Made by a program: the position numbers and the translations under genes | Shown: positions 1 to 11,261 of the stretch, piece by piece | Layout of the letters: each line of letters starts with the position of its first letter | How positions within the stretch are numbered: the stretch's first letter is position 1 | Notes under the pieces: generated by a model | Database searches by the model: none | The model's input: the letters and a program-made list of their open reading frames with translations, nothing else | What the model was told of the DNA's origin: nothing | Assembly (NCBI GenBank): GCA_030998225.1 | Contig: JAPYXD010000714.1 | Location: 6,324,001 to 6,388,000 of the forward strand | Reading direction: 5' to 3' | DNA: 64,000 bases | Origin: Diplolepis rosae | Lineage: Eukaryota > Arthropoda > Insecta > Hymenoptera > Diplolepididae

Positions 1-1529
1 AACATTCATCCTCGGTTATTTATATAATTCGTATAAGAATGTCGTTCGAGTGCTTCCGCCTTCTTCTGATTGGCCTTGTAGACTCGATCCAAGTCTGTTC
101 AACTCAGTAGTAGCTCATAAACGAAATTTCTTTCGGATTATGGCAAGTGAGAATAGCTGAGAGGCTTCAGGGGTCAGGAATGCGTCTAGTTATGTAGATA
201 TAAGTAGTTTAGAGAGTTCGTACCCAAAAGCGATTCTGAAATTTAATTTAAGCATGTTCAATTATAAATAGTGTATGATTGCGTACTTGAATATGTGAAC
301 ATAAATAAGGTATTGTAAAATGATATTTGTATCTATGTTCCCACTGAAACCTCCCTTCTTCTCAGTGCCAAAGCTTCTCTATCTTCCTTTTGTTTTTCGT
401 GCGTATATTTCATTCATTCAAGCGAAAGTACAATATTAATTTTCCCGCATGAAAACCACTACTCATCCACTTTGAAGACTATGAATAAGCGATGGATCAT
501 CGTCGACATAAACAGTAAGAACTTCGTGGAGCTGACTGGCAGGAAAAGCGTGGTGGCATCGGATGAAAACATGTCCGATTGCGCAAAGAAGGCCAGGATG
601 GAGAAAATAACATTCCAAGTTAAGCAAAAAAAATTTTTCGAGGAAGAAGAAGGACCTCTGCATGGTGCTGCAATAGCTGACTAAATATAAGTTTTCAAAA
701 ATATACTTCAAATACGATTTTATACAACTTCAAACTCTGAATGCGTTTTTCTGAAAAGAGAATTTTTCAGCGCGCGGGCCGCTCTACAGCTTGATCGATT
801 GAACCGATTCACATACACCTTCTTGGAAATAAAATGAAATTCAATTTTCGGGGCCATGTGGAAACTATTTATATCAGAAATCAAATTAGAAATAATTTTT
901 TTCGTTTTCTACAGCCGGAAAAATTGGGCAAAAATATTCATTTATTTTTTCACACAGCTGCCATTTTGTTATCAAGATGTTTTTAAAAAAGCAAAAACAA
1001 TAAGTCCCCCTGAATTTTTGATTTTTAACGTTTTTTTGTTTCAGAGAAACTGACAAGGCTATGGAGAACCTCCTGCAGATTCCAAAACGTTGGATATGGT
1101 CTTACTTGACACGCGCTAGAGCCGCCATTTTGTATTTTTTGTCATAAAATCAAAATTTAGTGTCTACTGATATGGGGTTTAAATACATAAAAATACATAA
1201 ACACTCATTTCCAGAAGTATCCATTGTATGTCACTAACAAATTCCCAAATTTCGTGTATTTTTTATGCCAAAGAACTCCAACCTTCCCTTAGGAAAGTAA
1301 TGGCATTTGAATAGTTTTTTTTTCTCCTTTTTTATGAAAGGAAACTCCCGCTGAACCTGCTTGTAAATAATTTCGTTTACTGTGTACAATTTCGATGCTG
1401 TCTCAGTCATATTCATCATCAAATTCTGATTTATGTTTGCTTATCACATTATGGTACCTAGAGTTAAGATTGACATTTTTCATATGTTCATTAAGTCTTG
1501 TTACAAAAAGTCTATTGGTTTGAACTATA
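1..1529. other. AT-rich stretch, no gene recognised
   Basis: No family is recognisable on either strand. A 70-codon plus-strand frame at 472-684 has an ordinary amino-acid mix but no known motif and no clear splice context, so I do not call it a gene. The segment 1070-1150 resembles the kind of unclassified repeat that fills insect intergenic DNA, but I see no second copy in this window. Confidence 0.4.
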
Positions 1530-2481
1530 CGAGGTCTGTCCAGAAAGTATCAGGCCTACTTTTATATCTCCGCGCTGGCGTTATTCTTCATCATCGGGCG
1601 TGTGGCACCCTTCAAAGTATTCCCCACTTGATTGAATAACACGGTTCCAGCGATGTTTCCACTCCTCGAAACAGTCCTGGAACTCACCTTTAGGGATGAC
1701 CTTGAGTACGCTCGTCGCATTATTTTCAACCGTCGTTTTGTCATCGAATCGCTGCCCTTTGAGTGGTTTTTTGAATTTTGGAAACAGCCAAAAGTCACAG
1801 GGGGCTATGTCGGAACTGTACGAATGTTATGGAAGCAATGCGATAGTGTGTTTACTCAGAAACTGCTGCACAAGATTCGATGAATGCGCTGGCGTGTTAT
1901 CGTGGTGAAGAAGCCAGTCACCGCACACACGCGAGTCATTCCTAAAATCTTGTTCAAAATTTCCCAAACAGTAGTTTTCGGTATTCCGAGATTATTTTCT
2001 AGTTCACGAACAGTTAATCGACGATCACCTTCAATCGCTAGTCGCACCCGCTCAATATATCCAATGTTTTTGTCGTCGAAGGTCGGCCAGAACGAGAATC
2101 ACTATCAACAGAAGTATGACCTCCTTAAAAACGATTATACCACTCTTTTATTCGTGTTTTTCTCATACACTCATTCCCAAAGGTCTCCTGCATCATCTGA
2201 ATAGTTTCCGAACTCGTTCTTCCGAGTTGAAAACAAAATTTGATTCAAATTCTTTGATCATGTTTTTCAGTCATTTTTAACAATCACAAAATCTGCCGAA
2301 CTCAAAAATAGCTTTCTAAATAAAGACACGCTGCGCATGAACTATACGTCCGACAGATGTCAGCAAGCAACCAATAGGTTCGTGAGGCTTTACTGTTGAC
2401 GTTCATGCCCCGCAGAAGGTCGCTCGAACACTATGGCGCGGAGATATAAAGGTCAGCCCGATACTTTCCGGATGGACCTCG
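1530..2481 (-). mobile_element. Degenerate mariner-like element with GAGGTC-type inverted ends
   Basis: The two ends are inverted repeats beginning CGAGGTC and reading on through a shared AGAAAGTATC-like core. Each is flanked by TA (1528-1529 and 2482-2483), the target duplication of Tc1/mariner elements. On the minus strand 1856-2047 gives an N-terminal helix-turn-helix typical of mariner transposase (DRRLTVRELENNLGIPKTTV). A shifted frame in 1562-1798 gives C-terminal transposase sequence, including a run matching the usual RFDDKTTVENNAT-type tail. At 952 bp it is shorter than an intact mariner (about 1.3 kb), so the catalytic middle has been lost and the frame is broken. It is not autonomous. 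Confidence 0.85.
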
Positions 2482-2483
2482 TA

Positions 2484-3235
2484 TATGATTCATTACAATT
2501 TAGACTGGAATGTTGATGAACAACATTAGGTTGTTGCAATTTATTTTGTCTTTTTCTAATTTTATGAGTTTATCTAGTTTGTTGTCCATTCTGAAACGAA
2601 CTTCGATATTCAATTCATTTAATATTATCTTTATACTATGTCACAATTTAGAATTATGAGGAAAGGAAATAGTGCAATTAAATTGTAAATTATTATTCTT
2701 AACTCTGCAAATGCCATAAAGTTAATATAATTGTTGAATTTATATAACTGTTTGATAAACATTTCAATTTTTATGCCTGAGAGAAAAAGATGCTTTTGAA
2801 GATAAATAGTATTTTAACATATTGGCTATGACCTTTACGAATTATTTCTCTTGCTTATGCCAAAAAAAGATAAGTAGCATGGCTAAGAAGAAGGCCTTTG
2901 GGTCATGGAGGTTGTAGTGTCCTAACCAATCGGTGAAAAAAACAGCGGGACTATAAACGGGCACCTTCCTTGTTAGATGAGAGGTGCCCTATAAACGAGT
3001 TGATTACCAGCTGCAAGAGGGATACTCAATAGGTAAGTGTATCCCCATGGATAGAGAAGGATGTATGTCCTAAGCAGTGGCGAGGGGGATGACTCTGTGA
3101 GTGTCTGAGATGAGTAAATGAGTTGAATGAAGACGGATAAATGACAATGTAGCGAGATTAGGATAAACATGTTTCGAGCCCAAGAGAAGACACTATAAAC
3201 TATAATAAAATGGAATCTCCTGAGAGGACATTACA
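2484..3235. other. No gene recognised
   Basis: AT-rich to about 2880, then more balanced composition. No frame of interest on either strand and no ends of a known element found. The rise in GC from about 2900 may already belong to the non-LTR relic that follows. Confidence 0.35.
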
Positions 3236-3239
3236 AAGC

Positions 3240-4110
3240 CTCCGCCGTCTGCAACTAAGATCAGTCCAAATTATCGTTTCTGTAGGGCCTCCCACTAGGA
3301 GTGGCCCACCACTAAGTGTTGTCATTCCCGCCCTACTAGGAGGTAAGTCTGATGTGAGCCTAGCCTTTCCAAAACCTTGATCCTAACTATTTCGACCCGC
3401 TCCTTTACGCATGATACGCTGGTATGACAATTTATGGATACTTGAACAATGACTACGGAGAACAAGGAGTCTGAGGCCTTTCTAAAAGTGGGGTAATGGA
3501 GAGGAATCCTCCAGATCCTGAAAGAGTGAAGTGGAATAATGAAGAAATTGGGGCGGACCCTGAAACTTATCCAAGAGGTGATGTTAAAAACAACGCTGGC
3601 CCGGTTAAATCGAGAGTTTGGTAGAAAGAACAAAAGTAAAGGAAGAAAAGGGGAAAAAATGCCGAAAGGCTGGACGTTCGCTAGACACCAGCAAGGTGTA
3701 AGTGAAGAACGGTCACTCCTATGCCGATATCTTGTAGGAAATAAAGTCAAGGGTCAATGCCCAGGAGGCAGGACTTGAGGTTCTGTCTTTCCGGAGAACC
3801 AAGACCCGTTACGTTGGGGTGAGGACTGCTGTGGTCCAGCTGACAGAGGCGGATGCTCAGCGTCCGCTCCAGCTAGGACGGGTAGAGATCAAATGGATAA
3901 ATTACCACATCCGCGAACATGCGGAGGTTACCTGGTGTTTCAGCTGCGGGGCTGAACCTATCCTAGCAGAAAATATACCTGCTGGAGGTTCGACGACTTG
4001 ACGAGCAGGACCAAGAAGTATAAGGCTCCCCCGAGTATACTGCCTTGCATAGAAATAGACGGAAAAGATGTCGCCCATGTTCCTGGAAATTGTTCTTGCC
4101 CGGCGTTCTA
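3240..4110 (+). pseudogene. Non-LTR retrotransposon ORF1 (gag-like) relic
   Basis: The frame at 3819-4001 reads RTAVVQLTEADAQRPLQLGR followed by a basic stretch and a truncated CCHC knuckle (CFSCG, then a displaced AEN). This layout is that of the C-terminal part of ORF1/gag in R1- and I-type non-LTR elements, where a conserved module precedes retroviral-type zinc knuckles. Upstream, 3539-3778 is a lysine/arginine-rich frame that fits the middle of such an ORF1. Stops and frame changes separate the pieces and no reverse transcriptase follows. I am fairly sure of the class and unsure of the clade. Confidence 0.5.
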
Positions 4111-4408
4111 AGAGAAATTAAGAAGGTTGAGGGCTAGGATGTAAAGGACAAATGGGCAGAAAAATTTGCCTAATGCCAGGATACATCAGGGAAGGCTGGG
4201 ATCGTTGTGTGCAATTCCGGTTATGACATCGGGGAATATCTGGAGAACGACGCAGGATTCGTTTGGGTGGAGGTGACGAGGGCGCGTGTGTACAGCTGCA
4301 TTTATGTTTATTTTCATATTATCAATGTTCCTATCATCTTTATTGACGAACGAACTATGCGCTCTTGAACTTTTATTTCCCAATCTTTTTTCTCTGATTC
4401 TTATACCA

Positions 4409-4640
4409 TTAAGGGGCTACGCCAGTCTAGAGGCAGTCAAAAATAGGCATATTTTGTGATTTTTTAGCGAAACCATAAAATAAATCGAGATTACAATATA
4501 GGGTTTTATACATGTACCATAATTGAATGTACAAAATAATGTTTTCAAATCGATAGATGTCAAAATGGCGGCTGTGCAGCAATTTCACGATGAAGCCTCT
4601 ATTTCTGGAAGGTTCACGGCCGGACAAACAGCTCCTGTAA
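4409..4640. mobile_element. Possible terminus of a TTAA-type DNA transposon
   Basis: A TTAA at 4409-4412 is followed by GGGG and then CTACGCCAGTCTAGAGGCAG. This is the same form (TTAA then GGGG) as the ends of the MITE at 51719-52454 and the Mutator/Kolobok-type element at 57244-58504. No inverted partner was found downstream, so this may be one end of an element whose other end is lost. The coding relic at 6245-7327 could belong to it, but nothing in the sequence links them. Confidence 0.35.
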
Positions 4641-5142
4641 TTTTTGAGCTATGATGAATCACTGATTTTTTTTAGATCTCTCACTTGGTTAACAATGTAC
4701 TATTAATTCATGAGAAATTCTGTACTCTTCATGAATTCTTCAAGTGGAAGTTTAACTTTTGGCTATATACTGACCTACCTGTTCCTGATACCATTCATAA
4801 CCAAGTCCGAAGGAATGTAAGTCAAGAGTGATGCTACGTCTAATCACGCCATGATGTGATCATATGCTATAGTTTTGTGATAAAAATTTCTGATAAACCG
4901 AAAATGCCGCCTCTTTACCTCAAATACGTATAATTCAATTTATCTTCACTCGTTTTATAAAATGAGCCTTAAGTCAGAACAAGTAAAGACAAATCGAAAA
5001 AGTGTTAATTTTGAAAGCGCTGATTCATTCAGCAATTAAAGTACATGCGAAACCGCATACAACAAGAAAAAATATGAAAAACCGAATCCAATAGGCACGA
5101 ACTCAATTTTTGAGTAATGAACATTTTGAATTTTTATTATAG

Positions 5143-5610
5143 AATCAAGACCTCACGATTGCTCTGGAACTCTTAAAAGTATATTATTGTATAACCAGAG
5201 AGGAAAGTATGCAATTGTAGATAATAGTGCGTGGGAAATTAAAGAGAATGTAATCTTAGGTTCGAAGTGCACACTTGCAACAGTGGTAAAAATTACGTTC
5301 TCACACTGATCTGAAGTAAGTCATTTTTCGCAAGCTCATCATGATCGGAAAGTGGCACATTTCACGCATGTGTTATAAAAAATTGTTTACCTTAAATTTC
5401 CCCATAGTTATGATTGTCATAAAACTTCACTAAACTTTTTTTTTACTTACAGATACATTGGGCACATGTGGAGAAGAAGTAAACGAAGGTTGATAAAGCG
5501 ATATCGCTTGCATTTATATAGTCAAAAACAAAAGCAAAACAGAATTTTCTGCACGGCAAAAAGAAAATGGTTGCAAATTAATGTAACTGAAGTCAGCGGA
5601 CGAGATGGTA
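5143..5610 (+). other. Two exon-like segments with splice-site consensus (uncertain)
   Basis: A TTTTTATTATAG acceptor ends at 5142 and is followed by an open frame containing KYAIVDNSAWEIKENVILGS, which looks protein-like; GT-type donors occur near 5285 and 5307. A second strong acceptor (long T run, then CTTACAG) ends at about 5451. It is followed by an open, very basic frame (HMWRRSKRRLIKRYR) up to a GTAAGA donor near 5607. I recognise neither domain. These could be exons of a host or TE gene, or chance open frames in AT-rich DNA. Confidence 0.25.
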
Positions 5611-6244
5611 AGAACATTACATTAAAATTTTTGATACTTTGAAGAAAAAGTTGGATATTAATGCATTGATTGAAAAATTCACTTACTCCATACACACATT
5701 TATGCCACACATTTTCCATTTTTCAAACGAGCTTATTGCATTGTGATGTGATAAAATAACAAGGTGAATCATTTACGACTCAGAATTGAGGTTTATTCGA
5801 GAGAAAATTTATCTTTTCTTTAAATCAGACGATAATGGAATATGTTTATCTTACTCTAGGTTGACAATATTTTGAGAATATCAAAATTCAATAGGCATCA
5901 AAAGTTTTGACTTGGTGTCCTTAGTTCAGGAAATAGGGTCAAACTCTTGAAAATGTATCACCAGTTTGTAGATCCATATAAAATTTTTTTAATTTTTCAC
6001 AAAATATGTAAATTATTTTTTCAGGTGTAACGTTTTGCATCAGAAGTTTTCTTTAATTCACTCTCCTGCGGAAGTAAATAATTACGACTCTATTTCTGAT
6101 AAACGAAACTTCTCATTTCGAAGTAGTGATAAAAGGGACGATGAAGAATGAGAGATAATGGATCCTTTTCATCACAATTAGCTGCGCATTTGTGTTGCGA
6201 TTTGCAACTTTTTTCCTGATTCAGTATCTTTTAAGAGTAAACCA

Positions 6245-7327
6245 CTAAGAATCGTCACAGATGAGGCTACAGCAATAATCATCAAGACAACTGGTACTCC
6301 ATTTACCCTCATATCTCCTCTCAATAGTTGCTATATTTTGGTTGAATCTTTCCCCGTGCTCGTTACTGACCGATCCCATCTTTCCAGGAAAGAAATCTGA
6401 GTGTGAATGTAGGAAATGTATTTTCAAAGACATGTTTACATTCAGGCCATGAAATTTCATCAATATTTTATTGACATACCGCTTATAGTGCTTAGATTTG
6501 TGATTTTCAAGGAAATTTCGGATCATATTCTTTACGGATAACCAGGCTTCTATCTCTTCACTGCTCAAGCATTCTTTAAATTCTGAGTCTCGCATAAGTT
6601 CAAAAATTTGAGGTCTTATGAAAACCCTTTTTTTGATTTTTGCTTCGAGGAGTTCTGGGAAAGTTGTTTTTGATGGCCAAATACCTTTCCGTTTCGAACT
6701 ATTGCTTTTACATTTTTAGTGTCTACCAGAAGATCTTCAGCGACGTTTCTTTGCCCTGATTCAAACGAGTCGCTTTTAGTCCAAACCGTGACAGTGTAAT
6801 TTTTGTCCCTAGCAGGGCTGTCCAAATAACATAAAAAGCAACAATACTTCGTGTCCTCTGTCTGCAGTCCTAACAGAATAACAATCACTTTGAAGTCTGA
6901 ACAGATTGACCGACAGTGTGCGTGGTAGAATATTTTCAGAAGAAGCATTTCCATAACTTCGTAGCACTCTTTTAAACCTGGTGCTTAGGCAACAGGTATG
7001 GATGGAAACTAATTACCATTATGCAGAAGAACTCCTTTCAGACTAGTCATATTTGAATCGATCAATAAACGCCTTTCGCTACTATGTGCTTATGTTCAAC
7101 AGCCTTTATCAATTTATTCACGTCGTTACAATAAATAAGAGCGTCTTCGTCAGAAAAAATTTTGGCAGATCTTTTTCGCGATCACGGTAGAAAATCCCCA
7201 CATCTTCGTTAAATGAATTCTTTTCTATTAATCGAGATCCCAGCAATTCAGCTTTATCTTCTGATAAAAACAGGCTTGGCCATGGATGGTACATTAGCAT
7301 AAACAGTCTGTTGCTTATTCCTTGCAT
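6245..7327 (-). pseudogene. Arthropod transposon-associated protein relic (family unnamed)
   Basis: Three minus-strand frames (7118-7327, 6616-6954, 6245-6595) read in order as parts of one protein. Landmarks: a C..C pair in KYCCFLCYLDSPARD, then W and GQRNV, and a C-terminal block NMSLKIHFLHSHSDFFP followed by SNEHGERFNQ and a YEGKW motif. I recall these blocks from a large family of uncharacterised proteins that is highly multicopy in hydra, aphids, spiders and other arthropods, which points to a transposon origin. No catalytic assignment is possible from what remains. The frames are interrupted, so this copy is dead. Confidence 0.6.
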
Positions 7328-7329
7328 TA

Positions 7330-8099
7330 AAGCCCTTTATGAATGAGTGAGTTTTAATCGCGTCGTTGAGTGGTTGTCTTTAATTTGTTGGTATATAAAG
7401 ACCACAAACGAAACAGAAATAATTCAGATTATTCTTACACCTGTCCGACATTTTCTCCGCTTATTCCGACTCAAGAAAAATAATTTAATTCCTAATGTAT
7501 ATGTACAGACCTTGTATCTACTGACTAAAATCAAAAACACTAATATGCTCACTTTATATCTAATGAATTAAATCTAATGACACAAAAACACAAATGGTAG
7601 AAACCTGGCAAGGGAAAAAAATGAACGTATTTACTATAATTCAAGACAAGTTTTAGTGAAGAGTGAACAATGTTGTTGATAGTCTTATACTCCACAAATG
7701 CATAAATTTCAGAAACAAATGAAATGTTACTTGATTATGAATTTCATACAGTTCTAAAATATAAGATGGTCACTCGCATTTCATTCATATCACTCACGAC
7801 CCGATCAAAAAACATGTTCGCTCAAGCAAACATCGGACATTTTAATATGGATAAATGAAGATCTGATGCCCAGTGCAGCATTTAGTACAAGTTTTTGGAA
7901 ATTGAAAAGAAGGTTACGTATTTTTCAAGATATTTTAGGAACAGATAATCCAAACTTAATTTCCTTTTCAGATAATTATTCTTCATAGAAAAAAAACAAA
8001 TTCACCTATTGTTCATTGAAAGAAAGTAAATGTTTTCTGAATTATAGAGCACTGAATTTTCAGAAAATTTTTAGCAATTTCTTCTATTCTTTTTTTCTG
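7330..8099. other. No gene recognised
   Basis: AT-rich sequence with no supported frame. A short plus-strand frame at 7347-7571 has no recognisable content. Confidence 0.35.
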
Positions 8100-8520
8100 G
8101 GGCGGCCATTGGACTTCGTCCGCGACGACACGATGGGCGCTCCCATGATTGGTCCTCGGCGAAGCGTAGAACTCGGCGTCAGGTACCGACCACGAACTGA
8201 CCCAAACACTACCGACCGCACTACCGCGCGTAACCGACTGCCCCCAGGACGTCTCGACTCGACCGTCGCGACAGACCGACCGACATACCTAAAACCTCGG
8301 CCCTACAGATACCGCCTCGGCCGAGGTCTAGAGGGCGAGGCGTTGCCCAGATACCGCTGAGAGCGTCTCTCCCTAAGCCTGACACTCACTAGGACCACGA
8401 GCGACTTACGGACGTACGACCACGATGGAAGGTTAACATGCCCTGAATAGGAAACCGTACTCGACGATCTCAATCATGTACGCACAATGACTAACTCGGG
8501 TATATGTATGTACCGAATTT
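8100..8520. repeat. GC-rich island with CG-dense, repeat-like sequence
   Basis: Base composition switches abruptly from AT-rich to GC- and CpG-rich between about 8100 and 8450 and back again. The core has short self-complementary pieces such as CCTCGGCCGAGG near 8313-8324. An open frame crosses it on the plus strand (8016-8360), rich in Arg, Pro and Thr, but its composition follows the GC bias and no motif is visible. It may be an inserted repeat or a satellite monomer. No second copy was recognised in the window. Confidence 0.35.
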
Positions 8521-9785
8521 CTGAAACGACGTTGTTAAGGTCGTATGTAAAAAATCGAATCTCTGGTAGAATTTTTTAAAAAAGGAGCTGATATTTAAAT
8601 AGAATAATTATTCATATGGTGAATTTATTCAAAATTTTTCAACTGTACCGATGCACAGATAATTAATGCCAAAGTTGACTATTTTAACACGTAATTCATA
8701 GGCAATGCATAGGCACTCTCCACTTTTTAATTTGTAGTCATTAAACGCTCTGGTAGAGAAATTTAAAAAATGTCAGTATTTGTGCTCCTTGAAAATAATT
8801 TTTTTTGAAAAAAACATCAAATCTCTCCACCGTGCAGATTTATAGATAATCTAATTTAGAGTATTAGAATATAGACACGACAACACTTTTCCCTTTCTTC
8901 AGCTTGTCTGCTGTAGGTCTCGACACACACATACACACACACAACTAGCTTGGAAGCATACGTAAAATTGCCGGCAGAATATTTTCTTTTCCTCGCTTCA
9001 ACCAGTCCCGAATTCCGACGCACTTCATAGTCTACAGTTTCGTTCATTATAAATCTTCCTTTCCATCTTACTTGACCTGACACTTTTTTAACTGTTAACA
9101 ATACCTTTGACATCCAGCTATTCAAACGCATATCACAGATAGGTTTAAATTGCGGTGTTGCACGATCTACCAGTTAGCCGCTGGCATAGAATTGATGAAT
9201 ATACGTATATACACATACTACGAATTCTAAGTCAGTAGCGCACTAAAATTTCACCATGTGAACCCATGAAATTTTTTCAAAACAGCATAGCTCGACGGCG
9301 CTCCAGGGGACTCTACTATTTGTACGGGGATGGGACTTACATTCAACCTTAACTACGATGCGTCGGCCAGATGACCGGTCCACGACCAAGCGACGCCAGG
9401 CCTGTGCCCACACTCGCGCACACTATCCGCGCATGCACACAAATACACACACACATCACTCCCATTCATACATACTTACATTGGCCCACTACATCAATTA
9501 TCTTCACACTCACGCCTACACACCATTTTTCTGCACCACTTATTATTGATTTATATGAATAAACATTTTATACTTATATCTAAATCTTACCCGTTTCGAA
9601 TTATTTCATCACCTACTCCCCCGCTCCTTCCGAACCCTGGCTGACTGAAGCGTCTGGCAGCAAGGAGAGAAGTAGGGATGTTAGAATTTTAATTGCAAAT
9701 ATTTATTAAACTGGGCGCGATAACAACAAACGGAAGCCAGATTCGTGTTCAGCATTGAAAAGTACTTCGAAAATGATGTGTTCTA
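8521..9785. repeat. Non-coding stretch with CA-type microsatellites
   Basis: No gene found. A CA microsatellite lies at about 8918-8943 and a longer impure CACA/TACA tract at about 9405-9530. Frames across these tracts are low-complexity artefacts. Confidence 0.5.
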
Positions 9786-9789
9786 TTCA

Positions 9790-10735
9790 GCGAGGACATA
9801 GGTCATTTCTGTTGATGTCCAGATTCAAGGGAAAGAATAGCGGTAGAAAACTTTCCAGTCCTAAAAACACAGAAAAAAGTTAAACAATTTTTAGGACTAT
9901 CAGGATATTATAGACGATTTATTGATGGATTTTCAAAAATTGAAAGCTCATTTGATCAACCTTTAAAAGGAGAAAGAAAAGAAAGCAAATAAATTGAATC
10001 AATATGAAAATCGAGAGGAATCAGACGAAAATTTTTCTTCTAAACCTTTTGTGAAAAAACCACGAGGTAGGTCAAGAAAACATCTACTTACAAATTTAAA
10101 GAATCTTCTCTCTCAAATCAAAAGAAAGAGAGCTTGACCAAGACAACAGATATATGAAGAGAAACGACTAATTCAAAAAAAATATCAGTGGATATTGTTG
10201 GTCCACTACTCCAAACAAAATCTGCAAATTAATATATTCTGACCATACGATACAATTTTCTGAAACATTCTTCATCAACACTTCTTTATCATGAAGCTAG
10301 TACGATACAAAAGTGTTTTGTTGAAAAAAATTGTTTGCATGTTTGGATCGCCAAAAGAAATACTAATTGACCAAGGCAGAGACATTTTGAGTGATATATT
10401 TTAAAAACTGTCAAAACGTTTTAGAATTGAACAATTTTTTGCCACAATTTTTCACTGTCAAACAAATGGACCATTAGAGCGTTCTCATCATATTTTAGAT
10501 GAGCATCTCAAACAATTGGTTTATAAAAATTCAGAATGAGATGATTGATTTGAACTAGCAATGTTTACATATAATACTGGCGTACATGAAGACACAAAAT
10601 GCACTTTCTAGGAATTAGTGTTTGGTAAATTAGCTCGTGGACCTCCCAGTGGACCTTTATCAAAGCAGCATTTTGAGACAAATACAAAAAACACATACAA
10701 ATGTGATACAGTGAAAAGTAGAAATTTGATGTGCT
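9790..10735 (+). pseudogene. Old gypsy pol fragment (copy A of the cassette-bearing family)
   Basis: Plus-strand frames match the pol of the young element at 42.6-47.5 kb piece by piece. 9842-9990 gives the RT-to-RNase H segment (KQFLGLSGYYRRFIDGFSK). 10020-10150 gives the basic AT-hook-like insertion (KKPRGRSRKHLLTNLKN). 10190-10230 gives the integrase start (SVDIVGPLLQTKS). 10325-10680 gives the integrase end (FGSPKEILIDQGRD, then ERSHHILDEHLKQL). The acidic region and much of the integrase core are deleted, and there are several stops. Order and strand match copy A's env and cysteine-rich remnants at 12.9-13.95 kb, so I treat them as one decayed insertion split by the fold-back element. 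Confidence 0.85.
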
Positions 10736-10779
10736 ATTTCTCATTAGAAATGCATTCACAGATTTCAATAATTGTGATT

Positions 10780-11255
10780 GTCCACAATGAATATACACGG
10801 TGACCCATTTTAATCTATAATCCCAAATATCTTCTAAAATACTTTATCTACGAAAAAATGGTTCGCACAAAGGTTGACCAGGACCGAGGAGGACATTTGA
10901 CTGACCCTTTTCTTAAATGAGAATCCCTATTTTTGACTGCGGATTTGAACAGAGCGGGAAATTTCACGTCAAAAATGACCCGTGAAAAAATTGTTTTTGT
11001 GACCTTGGAAAGGTAAAAAATTAAGGTCAAATGTTTAAGAAACGACCAGATGCCCATTTTCTGAATTTTCTTGGTTTTTCGGAGTAAATAAACGTTCAAG
11101 ATGCTTTACGAAAGTCGATGAAAATTTTATTAAAATTTTAAACAAACTTATTCAACATACCAAAATATATGGGTATCTTGGTAACGGGGTGGGATTCCAG
11201 TCTCTTCTGGACTTCTGACCCGCTTTCTAGAAGGCAATTATGGGTGTTGAACATG
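10780..11255. other. Unassigned, probably part of an inserted repeat
   Basis: Lies between the broken pol of copy A and the fold-back arms. It starts with ACGGTGACCCATTTTAATC, which looks like the edge of an inserted element. The minus-strand frame 10848-11099 has no recognisable domain. Probably part of the same insertion as the fold-back. Confidence 0.3.
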
Positions 11256-11261
11256 CCGCAA

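Noticed and set aside
472..684. 70-codon frame with antisense partner 463-711
   Set aside because: No motif, no splice or promoter context; too weak to call.
8016..8360. 114-codon frame over the GC-rich island
   Set aside because: Open because GC-rich DNA lacks stops; Arg/Pro/Thr-rich without any motif.
9358..9562. His/Thr-rich frames over the CA tract
   Set aside because: Microsatellite translation.
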